From the NCBI RefSeq assembly GCF_005876855.1, contig NZ_QLAE01000039.1:1-47289 (forward strand): a stretch of 47,289 nt of DNA, given 5' to 3'. Below are positions 30,435 through 39,122 of this stretch, piece by piece; the first letter of the stretch is position 1; each line of letters starts with the position of its first letter. The DNA comes from Stutzerimonas nosocomialis (GTDB lineage: Bacteria > Pseudomonadota > Gammaproteobacteria > Pseudomonadales > Pseudomonadaceae). The notes below the pieces were generated by a model. It saw only the letters and a program-made list of their open reading frames with translations, did not search any database and was not told where the DNA came from. Made by a program: the position numbers and the translations under genes.

Positions 30435-31820
30435 ATGACCCATCCCCTTGCCCGCCAAGCGGCCACGCTGGGCCTGCTGCTCGGGGCGGCAACCGCCTTC
30501 GCGGCGGACGCCCCGCCCACCAGCTATTCGCCCGTGGTGATCACCGAACCCTTCGACGTGATCATGAAGCGGATGTCCGAAGCCAAGCCCGGCATCATGG
30601 AAAAGCACCGGGCACTGCTCGAGCAGCGCTACGACCTGGCCGACAGGCCGGCCGAGGGCGTGACGATGAGCAAGGGCAAGCCGGTCCAGGGCGGCGTGCG
30701 GGTCCGGCTGCCGGCCGACACCAGCTGGGAACAGCTCGCCGCCCTGAGCCCCGACGAAATCCGTGAACGCAATCTGTTCCCGGCCGGTTTCCTGCCCCTG
30801 CCGCATCCCAACCACACCGAAGGCGGGATGGTCTTCCCGCAGTTTCAGATCGACGAGGTCAATCGCATCGAGCAGCGCGACCTGACCCGCTTCGACCTGG
30901 ACTTCGACCTGCCCGACCACCTGCTGCCGGAGTTTCCGGCGCCGATCTACCTGACCACCCGGCCGGACCTGGGCGACGTCTCCCAGGGCAAGCTGGTCAA
31001 CCTGCGCAACTACTTCGAGCTGTTCAACGGCATCCTCAATCCCAAACAGCTCGAAGGCCTCCGACTGCTGGTCACGCCCTTCACCCAGCAGCAGTTCAAC
31101 CCCACCGACGACCGCCGCAGCGAACATCCCCATACCGGCGTCGCCTGCCTGGACTGCCATGCCAACGGCCATACCAATGCCGCGACGCACCTGGCCGGCG
31201 ACGTCAGGCCCCAGGCCTTTCGTCACCGCCTCGACACGCCGTCGCTGCGGGGCGTGAACATCCAGCAGATCTTCGGCTCGCAGCGCGCCCTCAAGACCGT
31301 GGAGGACTTCACCGAGTTCGAGCAGCGTGGCGCCTATTTCGACGGCGATCCGGTGATGGCGGCGAAAAAGGGCATCAACGTGCTCGAGCGCGGCAGCCAG
31401 GTGCATTTCATGGGCGAATTCCAGGCCATGCTCGACTTCCCGCCCGCCCCCAAGCTGAACCTCGAAGGGCGGCTGGACCCGGCCCGGGCGACCGAGCAGG
31501 AGCTGCGTGGCGAGCAGGTGTTCCACGGCAAGGGCGCCTGCGCCGGCTGCCATGTGCCGCCTTATTACACCGATCACCTGATGCATAACCTCAAGACCGA
31601 GCGCTTCTTCAAGCCGCAGGAGATCAACGGACGCATGGCGATAGGCGACGGGCCGATCAAGACCTTTACGCTGCGGGGCATCAAGGATTCGCCGCCCTAC
31701 CTGCACGATGACCGGCTGCTCACCCTCGAAGACACCGTGGAGTTCTTCAACCTGGTGCTGCAGCGCCGCCTCGACGAGCAGGAGAAGGCCGACCTGGTGG
31801 CCTTCCTGCGGACCCTCTGA
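30435..31820 (+). CDS. Periplasmic di-heme cytochrome c (cytochrome c peroxidase/MauG-like superfamily)
   Basis: Exported c-type cytochrome of 461 residues: signal peptide ending TAFA/ADAPP near residue 24, then two heme sites, CLDCH (238-242) and CAGCH (369-373). The C-terminal half (KTFTLRGIKDSPPYLHDDR, LTLEDTVEFFNLV) is the pattern of di-heme peroxidases, where it carries TL(R)(N/G) and HD segments near the active heme. The N-terminal 200 residues are unlike classical peroxidases. Annotation pipelines often call relatives cytochrome B6, which the CxxCH motifs do not support. Ribosome site AGGAG precedes ATG 30435. An ankyrin gene follows across a strong hairpin. Confidence 0.83.
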   Translation: MTHPLARQAATLGLLLGAATAFAADAPPTSYSPVVITEPFDVIMKRMSEAKPGIMEKHRALLEQRYDLADRPAEGVTMSKGKPVQGGVRVRLPADTSWEQLAALSPDEIRERNLFPAGFLPLPHPNHTEGGMVFPQFQIDEVNRIEQRDLTRFDLDFDLPDHLLPEFPAPIYLTTRPDLGDVSQGKLVNLRNYFELFNGILNPKQLEGLRLLVTPFTQQQFNPTDDRRSEHPHTGVACLDCHANGHTNAATHLAGDVRPQAFRHRLDTPSLRGVNIQQIFGSQRALKTVEDFTEFEQRGAYFDGDPVMAAKKGINVLERGSQVHFMGEFQAMLDFPPAPKLNLEGRLDPARATEQELRGEQVFHGKGACAGCHVPPYYTDHLMHNLKTERFFKPQEINGRMAIGDGPIKTFTLRGIKDSPPYLHDDRLLTLEDTVEFFNLVLQRRLDEQEKADLVAFLRTL

Positions 31821-31833
31821 AACATCCGCCGAG

Positions 31834-31867
31834 GCCGGCGCCGTGCGCGGGAACGCACGGCGCCGGC
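31834..31867 (+). terminator. Very stable hairpin between cytochrome and ankyrin genes
   Basis: GCCGGCGCCGTGCG (31834-31847) and CGCACGGCGCCGGC (31854-31867) form a perfect 14-bp stem with a 6-base loop, 13 bases after the cytochrome stop. There is no T-run. It may terminate, or attenuate and protect the upstream message while letting some transcripts reach the ankyrin gene. Confidence 0.55.
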
Positions 31868-31923
31868 TGATTGCGGTCATATCGACTCGAGAAAGCCTTT
31901 CCATCCGCCCACAGGGAACCACC

Positions 31924-32466
31924 ATGACGGACGACATCACCCGCGGCCCCGCGTCGTCGATGAGCGAAGAGGAAATGCAGGAATTCGCCAGCCAGGTCTT
32001 CGACGTGGCCCGCAAGGGCGACGCCGGGATGCTCGGGCGCCTGCTGGACAAGGGCCTGCCCGCCAACCTGCGCAACCAGAAGGGCGACACGCTGCTGATG
32101 CTGGCCAGCTACCACGGCCATCTCGACGCCGTCCGCGTGCTGCTCGAGCACGGCGCCGACCCGAACATCGTCAACGACGCCGGCCAGTCGCCGCTGGCGG
32201 GCACCGGTTTCAAGGGCGACCTGCCGATGGCCGAGCTGCTGGTGCGTCACGGCGCGGACGTCAATGCCGCCTCCCCCGACGGCAAGACCGCCCTGATGAT
32301 GGCCGCCATGTTCAACCGCACCGGAATCGTCCAGCTGCTGCTGAGCCACGGCGCCAACCCGGCGACCGCCGACATCAACGGCGTCACCCCGCTGGCCGCC
32401 GCCCAGACGATGGGCGCGGCGGATACGCCGAGGCTGCTGGCCGAAGCCCTGGCCGCGCGCGGCTGA
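31924..32466 (+). CDS. Ankyrin-repeat protein (AnkB-like)
   Basis: Protein of 180 residues made of about four ankyrin repeats: GDTLLMLASYHGHLDAVRVLLEH, AGQSPLAGTGFKGD, DGKTALMMAAMFNRTGIVQLLL and NGVTPLAAA. No signal peptide is visible, so it is probably cytoplasmic as translated here. Its position behind a peroxidase-like cytochrome parallels P. aeruginosa ankB beside the catalase gene katB, where AnkB supports catalase activity. A similar helper role here is an inference. AGGGA precedes ATG 31924. Confidence 0.85.
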   Translation: MTDDITRGPASSMSEEEMQEFASQVFDVARKGDAGMLGRLLDKGLPANLRNQKGDTLLMLASYHGHLDAVRVLLEHGADPNIVNDAGQSPLAGTGFKGDLPMAELLVRHGADVNAASPDGKTALMMAAMFNRTGIVQLLLSHGANPATADINGVTPLAAAQTMGAADTPRLLAEALAARG

Positions 32467-32490
32467 GGCCGCCCGCCGCGCGGGACAGGC

Positions 32491-33420
32491 TCAGCGCGCG
32501 CCGCGATTGGTCAGCATCACCCCGCCGATGGTCAGGACGCCGCCGACCAGCATCGCCAGCGTCAGGGGCTCGTCGAGCAACAGCGTGGCCAGCAACACGC
32601 CGAAGACCGGCACCAGGTTGTTGAACACCGCCGTGCGCGCGGGGCCGATCGCCTGCACGCCCTGGTAATACCAGACGAAGCCGATCACGGTGCCGCCCGC
32701 GCCCAGGTAGAAAATCGCCGCCAGCTGTTGCCAGCCGAGGCTGCCGAGCTGCAGCGGCGCCGGATCGAACACCGCGCCGATGCCCAGTAGCAGCAGCCCC
32801 CAGAGCGCCGCGTAGGTGGTGGTGACCAGCGGTGACATCCCGCGCAGCGCATGGCGGCCGATCAGGGTGTAGGCGGCCCAGCTGGTCACCGCGCAGAGCA
32901 TGAAGAGTTCGCCCTTGCCCACCGCCGAACCGATGTCCCGTGCCGCGCCGAGCAGGTCGCCGCGGCTGATGACGATCGCCGCGCCGCAGAAGGCGACCAG
33001 GATGCCGACCCATTTGCGCAACCCGAGCGGCTCGCGAAAGAGTGCCGCCAGCAGCAGCGCGGTGACGATCGGATTGAGCGCGACGAACAGCGCCGTGCGC
33101 CCGGCCGGCATCTGCGACAACGCCGCGAAGAAACTGATGTTGTAGAGAAACACCCCGGTCGCGCCGAGGGCGAAGGTGGTCAGCGTCTGTCCCAGCGTCA
33201 GGCGCGGCATCCGGCCCTCGACCCGCCAGGTGAGCGCCAGCAGCAGAAGCACGGCGACGGCGAAACGCCCGGTGGCCGCCACGCTGGGCGCCAGCGACTC
33301 GGCCAGCAGCCGCCCGGCGATGAAGGTGCCGCCCCAGAGCAGCGCCACGGCGGTGAGCTTGCAGTAGATCGGCAGGTGGGACGGCGCGATGCGATCGGCC
33401 GGCGGGGTGGCAGCGGTCAT
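32491..33420 (-). CDS. EamA/DMT-family transporter
   Basis: Inner-membrane protein of 309 residues with ten hydrophobic segments in two EamA repeats, first LTAVALLWGGTFIAGRLL and second ending MLVGGVLTIGGVMLTNRGA. Features such as AGRTALFVALNPIVTALL and ARTAVFNNLVPVFGVLLA match the conserved ends of each repeat. Members export small metabolites; the substrate is not predictable. The ribosome site ahead of ATG 33420 is weak. It converges with the ankyrin gene and diverges from the aldo/keto reductase gene. Confidence 0.88.
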   Translation of the reverse strand: MTAATPPADRIAPSHLPIYCKLTAVALLWGGTFIAGRLLAESLAPSVAATGRFAVAVLLLLALTWRVEGRMPRLTLGQTLTTFALGATGVFLYNISFFAALSQMPAGRTALFVALNPIVTALLLAALFREPLGLRKWVGILVAFCGAAIVISRGDLLGAARDIGSAVGKGELFMLCAVTSWAAYTLIGRHALRGMSPLVTTTYAALWGLLLLGIGAVFDPAPLQLGSLGWQQLAAIFYLGAGGTVIGFVWYYQGVQAIGPARTAVFNNLVPVFGVLLATLLLDEPLTLAMLVGGVLTIGGVMLTNRGAR

Positions 33421-33611
33421 GGCGAGTACTGTCGTTGAACGGGGCGGATATAGTCCGGCTTATCCGGCTCCTCGTCGAGATCGCCATGACGCGTGAAGAA
33501 CGCGGCGGGCCGATCTGGCCGCAACGGCCGCACACCTGGCGCCGGCCGCTGTCTGTACTCTTGCCCGGCCGGCACGGCTGGCCGCTACCGGACAGACACG
33601 AGGAGCCTTGC

Positions 33612-34598
33612 ATGACCATCGAAACGCGTTCGATCGAGGGCATCGCCACGCCCGTTTCGCGCATCGGCCTGGGCACCTGGGCCATTGGCGGCTGGATGTG
33701 GGGCGGCGCCGACGACCGCAATTCGATCGCCACGCTCCACGGCGCCCTGGAGCGCGGCATCAACCTGATCGACACGGCGCCGGTGTATGGCTTCGGGCAT
33801 TCCGAAGAGGTCGTCGGCCAGGCACTGGAAGACCGTCGCGACCAGGCCGTGATCGCCACCAAGCTGGGCCTGGACTGGACCGACCGGGGCCCGCGCCGCA
33901 ACTCCACGCCGCAGCGCATCCGCCAGGAAATCGAGGACTCGCTGCGGCGCCTGCGCACCGACCGGATCGATCTCTACCAGGTCCACTGGCCCGACCCGCT
34001 GGTGCCCATCGAAGAGACCGCCGCCGAGCTGGAGAAGCTGCGCCGCGAAGGCAAGATCCTCGCCATCGGCGTCAGCAATTATTCGCCCGAGCAGATGGAC
34101 GCGTTCCGCCGGGAAGCCCCGCTGGCCAGCGTCCAGCCGCCCTACAACCTGTTCGAGCGCGCCATCGAGAAGGACGTGCTGCCCTATGCGCGCCAGCATG
34201 GCCTGGCGGTGCTGGGCTACGGCGCCCTGTGCCGGGGGCTGCTGTCCGGCCGGATGAAGCCCGACACCACCTTCGGCGGCGACGACCTGCGCACCTCCGA
34301 TCCGAAGTTCCGCGCCCCGCGTTTCGCGCAGTACCTGGCCGCCGTCGAGGCGCTCGGGGCACTGGCCCGGGAGCGTCACGGCAAATCCGTGCTGGCGCTG
34401 GCGATCCGCTGGGTGCTGGAGCAGGGTCCGACCATCGCGCTCTGGGGCGCACGGCGTCCGGACCAGCTGAACGGCATCGACGAGGCGTTCGGCTGGACGC
34501 TCGACGAGCAGGACCTCAAGGACATCGACGCGCTGCTGGCCGAGCACGTCAAGGAACCGGTAGGCCCCGAGTTCATGGCACCCCCGGCGCGGAACTGA
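33612..34598 (+). CDS. Aldo/keto reductase
   Basis: NADPH-dependent (beta/alpha)8-barrel reductase of 328 residues. The catalytic tetrad is intact: Asp54 and Tyr59 (LIDTAPVYG), Lys84 (IATKLG) and His125 (YQVHWPD). The N-terminus (RIGLGTWAIGGWMWGG) and the region SNYSPEQMDAF match the AKR families that act on sugars or general aldehydes (AKR11/YajO-like). Ribosome site GAGGAG-like lies just before ATG 33612. No linked pathway gene is apparent. A hairpin at 34668-34690 may end the transcript. Confidence 0.9.
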   Translation: MTIETRSIEGIATPVSRIGLGTWAIGGWMWGGADDRNSIATLHGALERGINLIDTAPVYGFGHSEEVVGQALEDRRDQAVIATKLGLDWTDRGPRRNSTPQRIRQEIEDSLRRLRTDRIDLYQVHWPDPLVPIEETAAELEKLRREGKILAIGVSNYSPEQMDAFRREAPLASVQPPYNLFERAIEKDVLPYARQHGLAVLGYGALCRGLLSGRMKPDTTFGGDDLRTSDPKFRAPRFAQYLAAVEALGALARERHGKSVLALAIRWVLEQGPTIALWGARRPDQLNGIDEAFGWTLDEQDLKDIDALLAEHVKEPVGPEFMAPPARN

Positions 34599-34667
34599 GC
34601 GCACCTGCCCCGCCGAGCGGAAACACTTTGTAAAACCTGACGAAACCACTCAAGATCCTTCTCCTTC

Positions 34668-34690
34668 GGGCAGGCCGCAAAGGCCCGCCC
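34668..34690. terminator. Hairpin after the aldo/keto reductase gene
   Basis: GGGC-A-GGCC (34668-34676) pairs with GGCC-C-GCCC (34682-34690), with one internal mismatch and loop GCAAA, followed by TTGAG. It lies 70 bases after the stop and 59 bases before the MFS start. Moderate quality. Confidence 0.4.
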
Positions 34691-34749
34691 TTGAGCGGTT
34701 GCGTCGAACGAACGCAATCGCCTTCGCGCAATCGATCATGAGGTTGGAC

Positions 34750-35967
34750 ATGACGGAACAGGCCCTGGCGGCTGCGCCACGTCTTTCACCGCGGGCCGTG
34801 CTGTTGCTCGAGTTCGCCCTGGCCATGGGCGGCTTCGGTATCGGCACCGGCGAGTTCGCGATCATGGGGCTGATGCCCAACGTGGCGCAGGGCCTGGGCA
34901 TCAGCGAACCGCAGGTCGGCCATGTCATCAGCGCCTACGCCCTGGGCGTGGTGGTGGGCGCCCCGCTCCTGGCGATCCTCGGCGCCAGGCTTGCGCGCCG
35001 TCGGCTGCTGCTGATGCTGATGGGGTTCTTCGCCCTGGGCAACCTGGCCAGCGCGCTGGCGCCCGACTACCACGCGCTGCTGGCGTTCCGCTTCGTCACC
35101 GGGCTGCCCCATGGGGCCTACTTCGGCGTCGCCACGCTGGTCGCCGCCTCGATGGTGCCGCCGAACAAGCGCGCCCAGGCGGTCAGCCGGGTGCTGGCCG
35201 GCCTGACCATCGCCATGCTGGTCGGCAACCCGGCGGCGACCTGGCTGGGGCAGTGGCTGAGCTGGCGCTACGCCTTTGCGCTGGTCGCGGCGATCGCCTT
35301 GCTGACGGTGCTGCTGGTGGCGATCTTCCTGCCGCTCGACCGCAACGAGCCGCGCAACGAGCCCATGCGCGAGCTGCGTGCGTTCAATCGCAAGCCGGTC
35401 TGGCTGGCGCTGGCCATCAGCTCGATCGGCTTCGCCGGGATGTTCTGCGTGTTCAGCTACCTCGCCCCGACGCTGCTGGAAGTGACCCGGGTCAGCCCCG
35501 GCTGGATTCCCCTGGGGCTCGCGGCCTTCGGTCTCGGCGGGATCATCGGCAACCTGGCCGGCGGCTGGCTGTTCGACCGCCTGCAGTTCAAGGCGGTGGC
35601 CTGGGTGCTGGTGTGGAGCACGGCGGTGCTGCTGATCTTCCCGCTGGCGGCCCACTCGCTGTGGACGGTGCTGCCGGCGCTGTTCGCGGTGGGCACCATG
35701 GTCGCCCTCTCCCCGGCCCTGCAGACCCACCTGATGGACGTCGCGGCCGATGCCCAGACGCTGGCCGCGGCCTCCAATCACGCCGCGTTCAACGTCGCCA
35801 ACGCCCTGGGCCCCTGGCTCGGCGGACTGGCCATCACCGCCGGCTTCGGCTGGACCTCCACCGGCTACATCGGCGCGGCGACGGCCGTGTGCGGCCTGGC
35901 GATCTTCTTCTGGGCCTGGAGTGGCCAGCCGGCCACCTCCCGCGCGACGGTGGCCGCCAGGCCCTGA
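34750..35967 (+). CDS. MFS transporter (AraJ/YdhP-like sugar or drug efflux)
   Basis: Twelve-helix major facilitator protein of 405 residues. It shows the DHA12/AraJ pattern FALAMGGFGIGTGEFAIMGL, LGARLARRRLLLML (motif A-like loop) and PHGAYFGVATLVAASMVPPN. I chose ATG 34750 with GAGG at 34740-34743; ATG 34738 and an ATG at 34699 are possible but have weaker sites. Members export arabinose-like sugars, purines or drugs, and the substrate is not clear. The stop codon lies at the base of a hairpin shared with the convergent oxidoreductase gene. Confidence 0.87.
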   Translation: MTEQALAAAPRLSPRAVLLLEFALAMGGFGIGTGEFAIMGLMPNVAQGLGISEPQVGHVISAYALGVVVGAPLLAILGARLARRRLLLMLMGFFALGNLASALAPDYHALLAFRFVTGLPHGAYFGVATLVAASMVPPNKRAQAVSRVLAGLTIAMLVGNPAATWLGQWLSWRYAFALVAAIALLTVLLVAIFLPLDRNEPRNEPMRELRAFNRKPVWLALAISSIGFAGMFCVFSYLAPTLLEVTRVSPGWIPLGLAAFGLGGIIGNLAGGWLFDRLQFKAVAWVLVWSTAVLLIFPLAAHSLWTVLPALFAVGTMVALSPALQTHLMDVAADAQTLAAASNHAAFNVANALGPWLGGLAITAGFGWTSTGYIGAATAVCGLAIFFWAWSGQPATSRATVAARP

Positions 35968-35987
35968 GCCGGCCGCCTCAGGCCGGC
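35968..35987. terminator. Two-way hairpin between convergent MFS and oxidoreductase genes
   Basis: GCCGGCC (35968-35974) pairs with GGCCGGC (35981-35987). The loop contains the stop codon of the leftward gene (TCA at 35978-35980). The two genes are only ten bases apart, so this hairpin is the likely transcription end for at least one. Confidence 0.45.
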
Positions 35988-38134
35988 GGTTCGCTGACGC
36001 GCCTGCGGTTGATGCGTTCCGCCCAGCGGAGCAGGCGCTGGCGGCGCGGTGCGTGATCGCGCTTCCAGAGCGTCGCCAGGCGATGGTTGGCTTCGCCGAA
36101 GGTGGGGTAGATGTGCACCGTCGCCAGCAGCTTCTTCAGGCCGATCTTGTGCTTCATCGCCATGACGAATTCGGCGAGGGTCTCGCTGGCCTGCTCGCCG
36201 ACCACGGTGACGCCGAGGATGCGGTCCTTGCCCGGCACGGTGAGCACCTTCACGAACCCGTCCGGGGCTTCGTCGATCTGGGCGCGGTCGAGCGCGGCGA
36301 GGTCCAGACGGGTCACCTCGAACTCCACCTCCTGCTCCCGCGCCTCCTGCTCGCTGAGCCCCACCCTGGCGACCTGGGGCGAGGTGAAGGTTGCCCTGGG
36401 CGTGACCCGGTAGCTCACCTTCAACCGCCAGAACATGCCGAACAGGGCATTGAACACCGCATAGCGCGCCTGGCGCACCGCCATATGGGTGAACCGGTAG
36501 GGCCCGGCCACGTCGCCGATCGCATAGATGTTCGGCATGCGCGTGGCGAGGTACTCGTTGACCTCCAGGGTGCCGTCCTCGCCCGGCTCGAGGCTGAACT
36601 GTTCGAGCCCGAAACCATCGAGGTTGGCGCTGCGGCCCACCGCCACCAGCACCTCGTCGAAAGGCAGGCTCAGCTCGCGGCCATGGGGGTCCTGGCAGAC
36701 CATCCGGCGCTCGCCTTCGCCGATCTCGAAACGCTGGGTGACGTGCCCCAGGCGCAGGTCCACTCCGTCGGCGCGCAGCGCCTGGGCGAGCACCTCGCCC
36801 GCCTCCTCTTCCTCGCAGGCGAGCAGCCGTTCGCCGCGGTGGACCAGCGTCACCTGGCTGCCCAGGCGCTGGAACGCCTGGCCCAGTTCGCAGGCCACCG
36901 GCCCGCCACCGAGCACCAGCAGGCGCGCGGGCCGCTGGCGCAGCTGCCAGATCGAGTCGGAGGTCAGCGGCTCGACCTCGGCGAGCCCGGGGATGTCCGG
37001 TATCGTCGGTCGGCTGCCGGTGGCGAGGATCAGGCTGCGGGCGCTCAGCGTGCGGCCGTCCACCTCCACTTCCCAGGGCGATACGACCCGCGCCTCCCCG
37101 GCGATGACCTCGACGCCGAGCTGTTCGTAGCGCGCGGCCGAGGCCTGCGGCGCGACCTTCCCGACCGAGGCCCGCACCCCGTCCATCACCGCGCCGAAAT
37201 CCAGCTCGCCACGCGCCCGGGCAAACCCGAGACGCTCGCCGCACACCCTGTCGTGCGCCAGCCGGGCGAAGCGAACCAGCGCCTTGGACGGCACGCTGCC
37301 GGCGTTGAGGCTGTCCCCGCCCAGGGCGTTCCTTTCGATCAGCGCGACCCGGGCTTTCATCGACGCCGCCAGCTCGGCCGCCGCCAGCCCGCCGGCGCCA
37401 CCACCGATCACGATCAGGTTGCGCTCGAAGCGCCTGGGCTTGCGCCAGCCCTTGTAGGCCTTGCGTGCCTTGTAGACGCCGAGCAGCTTGTTGGCCAGCA
37501 GCGGAAACACCCCCAGCAGCACCAGGGTCGTGATCATGCTGGGCGACAGGATGCCCGACAGCGAGTCGATCCGGGCCAGCTCGCGCCCCGCCGCGACGTA
37601 GACCGCATTGCCCGGCAGCATCCCCGCCCAGGTCGTCCACCAGAAGGTCCAGAACTTCACCCGGGTCAGGCCCAGCGCCGGATTCAGCAGCACGAACGGG
37701 ATGACTGGCATCAGCCGCAGCGAGAACAGGTACAGCGGCCCGTCGCGGGTCAGGCCCCGGTCGATGCCGGCGATGTGCCGGCCGAAGCGTTTCTGGAACC
37801 AGTCGCGCATCATGAACCGGCTCATCAGCATCGCGATCGTGGCGCCGACGGTCGAGGCGAAGGACACCAGCAGCGTGCCGCCGATCAGGCCGAACAGCGC
37901 CCCGCCCAGCAGCGTCAGCACGACGGTGCCGGGAAACGAAAAGGCGGTCAGTGCCACATAGGCCAGGAAGAAAAGGGCACCCGCCCACCAGGGGTGGCCG
38001 CGCACCTCGGCACGCAGCGGCCCGTGCAGCCTCTTGATCGACTCCAGCGTCAGGTACTGGCCGAGATCGAAGAAAAAGAAGCTCGCCACGGCGGCGAGGA
38101 TCAGACCAATCACGACGAGCTTGCGTGCATTCAT
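35978..38134 (-). CDS. TVP38/TMEM64 membrane domain fused to a flavin disulfide-oxidoreductase domain lacking both redox cysteines
   Basis: Protein of 718 residues. Residues 1-220 are a TVP38/TMEM64 (SNARE-associated, DedA-like) membrane domain, with FSFPGTVVLTLLGGALFG and RLMPVIPFVLLNPALGL. Residues 238-718 are a class I pyridine-nucleotide oxidoreductase: FAD site IGGGAGG (243-249), NAD(P) site LVLGGGPVACELG, second FAD site IYAIGDVAG, and the dimer-domain His674 (VHIYPTFGEA). The redox loop, normally GGxCxNxGCxPSK, reads GGDSLNAGSVPSK, so both cysteines are serines (275 and 280, AGC codons). It cannot carry out normal disulfide exchange and may be a quinone or oxygen-type flavin reductase. 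The start ATG 38134 has AGGAA thirteen bases upstream. Confidence 0.9.
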   Translation of the reverse strand: MNARKLVVIGLILAAVASFFFFDLGQYLTLESIKRLHGPLRAEVRGHPWWAGALFFLAYVALTAFSFPGTVVLTLLGGALFGLIGGTLLVSFASTVGATIAMLMSRFMMRDWFQKRFGRHIAGIDRGLTRDGPLYLFSLRLMPVIPFVLLNPALGLTRVKFWTFWWTTWAGMLPGNAVYVAAGRELARIDSLSGILSPSMITTLVLLGVFPLLANKLLGVYKARKAYKGWRKPRRFERNLIVIGGGAGGLAAAELAASMKARVALIERNALGGDSLNAGSVPSKALVRFARLAHDRVCGERLGFARARGELDFGAVMDGVRASVGKVAPQASAARYEQLGVEVIAGEARVVSPWEVEVDGRTLSARSLILATGSRPTIPDIPGLAEVEPLTSDSIWQLRQRPARLLVLGGGPVACELGQAFQRLGSQVTLVHRGERLLACEEEEAGEVLAQALRADGVDLRLGHVTQRFEIGEGERRMVCQDPHGRELSLPFDEVLVAVGRSANLDGFGLEQFSLEPGEDGTLEVNEYLATRMPNIYAIGDVAGPYRFTHMAVRQARYAVFNALFGMFWRLKVSYRVTPRATFTSPQVARVGLSEQEAREQEVEFEVTRLDLAALDRAQIDEAPDGFVKVLTVPGKDRILGVTVVGEQASETLAEFVMAMKHKIGLKKLLATVHIYPTFGEANHRLATLWKRDHAPRRQRLLRWAERINRRRVSEPPA

Positions 38135-38394
38135 CGAAGCGGCGGGTTCCTGAAGTGAAGATCCGAAGCCATCGCTGCGCCAGGCAGCGGGACGGCGAAG
38201 GCCTGTGGAAAGTCTCACGAGACGGAGATTGGAGGGGCTGCCGCGCCCGGCGTTCAGTCCGCTCGGCGATGCGCCCTCCGGGAGCGGCGGATCATCGCCC
38301 CGCGCACCCGAAAATCGCGGCGAACGCCCGCCCCGGCTGCCGCTCGCCGGCCCGCTGTGCTCTACTGAAAGGCCCACCGACACGGACTTCATCC

Positions 38395-39006
38395 ATGGCG
38401 CTGCATACCTGGCTGCTCTATCTCGTCGCCGTCACCGGCCTGGCCCTGACCCCGGGGCCCAACGGCCTGCTGGCGCTGACCCACGGCGCGCTCTATGGCC
38501 GGCGCCGGACCCTGTGGACCATCGGCGGCGGCGTGCTGGGCTTCGTCCTGCTGATGGCGCTGTCGATGTTCGGCATCGGCGCCCTGCTGCAGGCCTCCGC
38601 CCAGGCGCTGACCCTGCTCAAGCTGATCGGCGGCCTGTACCTGATCTGGCTCGGCATCCAACTCTGGCGGACCCCGGCGATGCGCCTGGGCACGCTGGAA
38701 AGGAGCGCGCCGAAGGCCGCGGGCAGCCTGTTTCGCCAGGGCCTGTTCTCGGCACTGTCGAACCCCAAGGTGATCCTCTTCTTCGGCGCCTTCCTGCCTC
38801 AGTTCCTCGACCCGCAGGCCCCGTTGCTGCCGCAGTTCCTGGTGATGGCCGCCACTTTCGCCGCGGTCGAAGGGCTGGTGGAGATTCTCCTGGCGAGCCT
38901 GGCCAACCGTGTCCGCCCCTGGCTCGAGCGCAGCGGCAAGGGCTTCAATCGTTGCTGCGGCGCGCTCTTCGCGCTCATGGGCGCCGCCCTGCCGATGACC
39001 CGCTGA
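38395..39006 (+). CDS. LysE/RhtB-family amino-acid exporter
   Basis: Inner-membrane protein of 203 residues with about six helices. It shows the family signature near the start (VAVTGLALTPGPNGLLALTHGALYG) and the mid-protein SNPKVILFFGAFLPQFLD. Such proteins export basic or hydrophobic amino acids such as lysine, threonine or homoserine lactone. No clear ribosome site precedes ATG 38395. It is divergent from the TVP38-oxidoreductase gene, with 260 bases between them in which I see no other feature. Confidence 0.87.
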   Translation: MALHTWLLYLVAVTGLALTPGPNGLLALTHGALYGRRRTLWTIGGGVLGFVLLMALSMFGIGALLQASAQALTLLKLIGGLYLIWLGIQLWRTPAMRLGTLERSAPKAAGSLFRQGLFSALSNPKVILFFGAFLPQFLDPQAPLLPQFLVMAATFAAVEGLVEILLASLANRVRPWLERSGKGFNRCCGALFALMGAALPMTR

Positions 39007-39122
39007 GCGGGCCGATCGGCACGACCAGCAGGCATTGCGCGGCTCGCACGGCGCGTGTGGGGCCGTTAGGATTGGCCCTGGCCTTGCGCGCCTTCGAGCG
39101 CGACGCAACCGAAAGGATTCCC

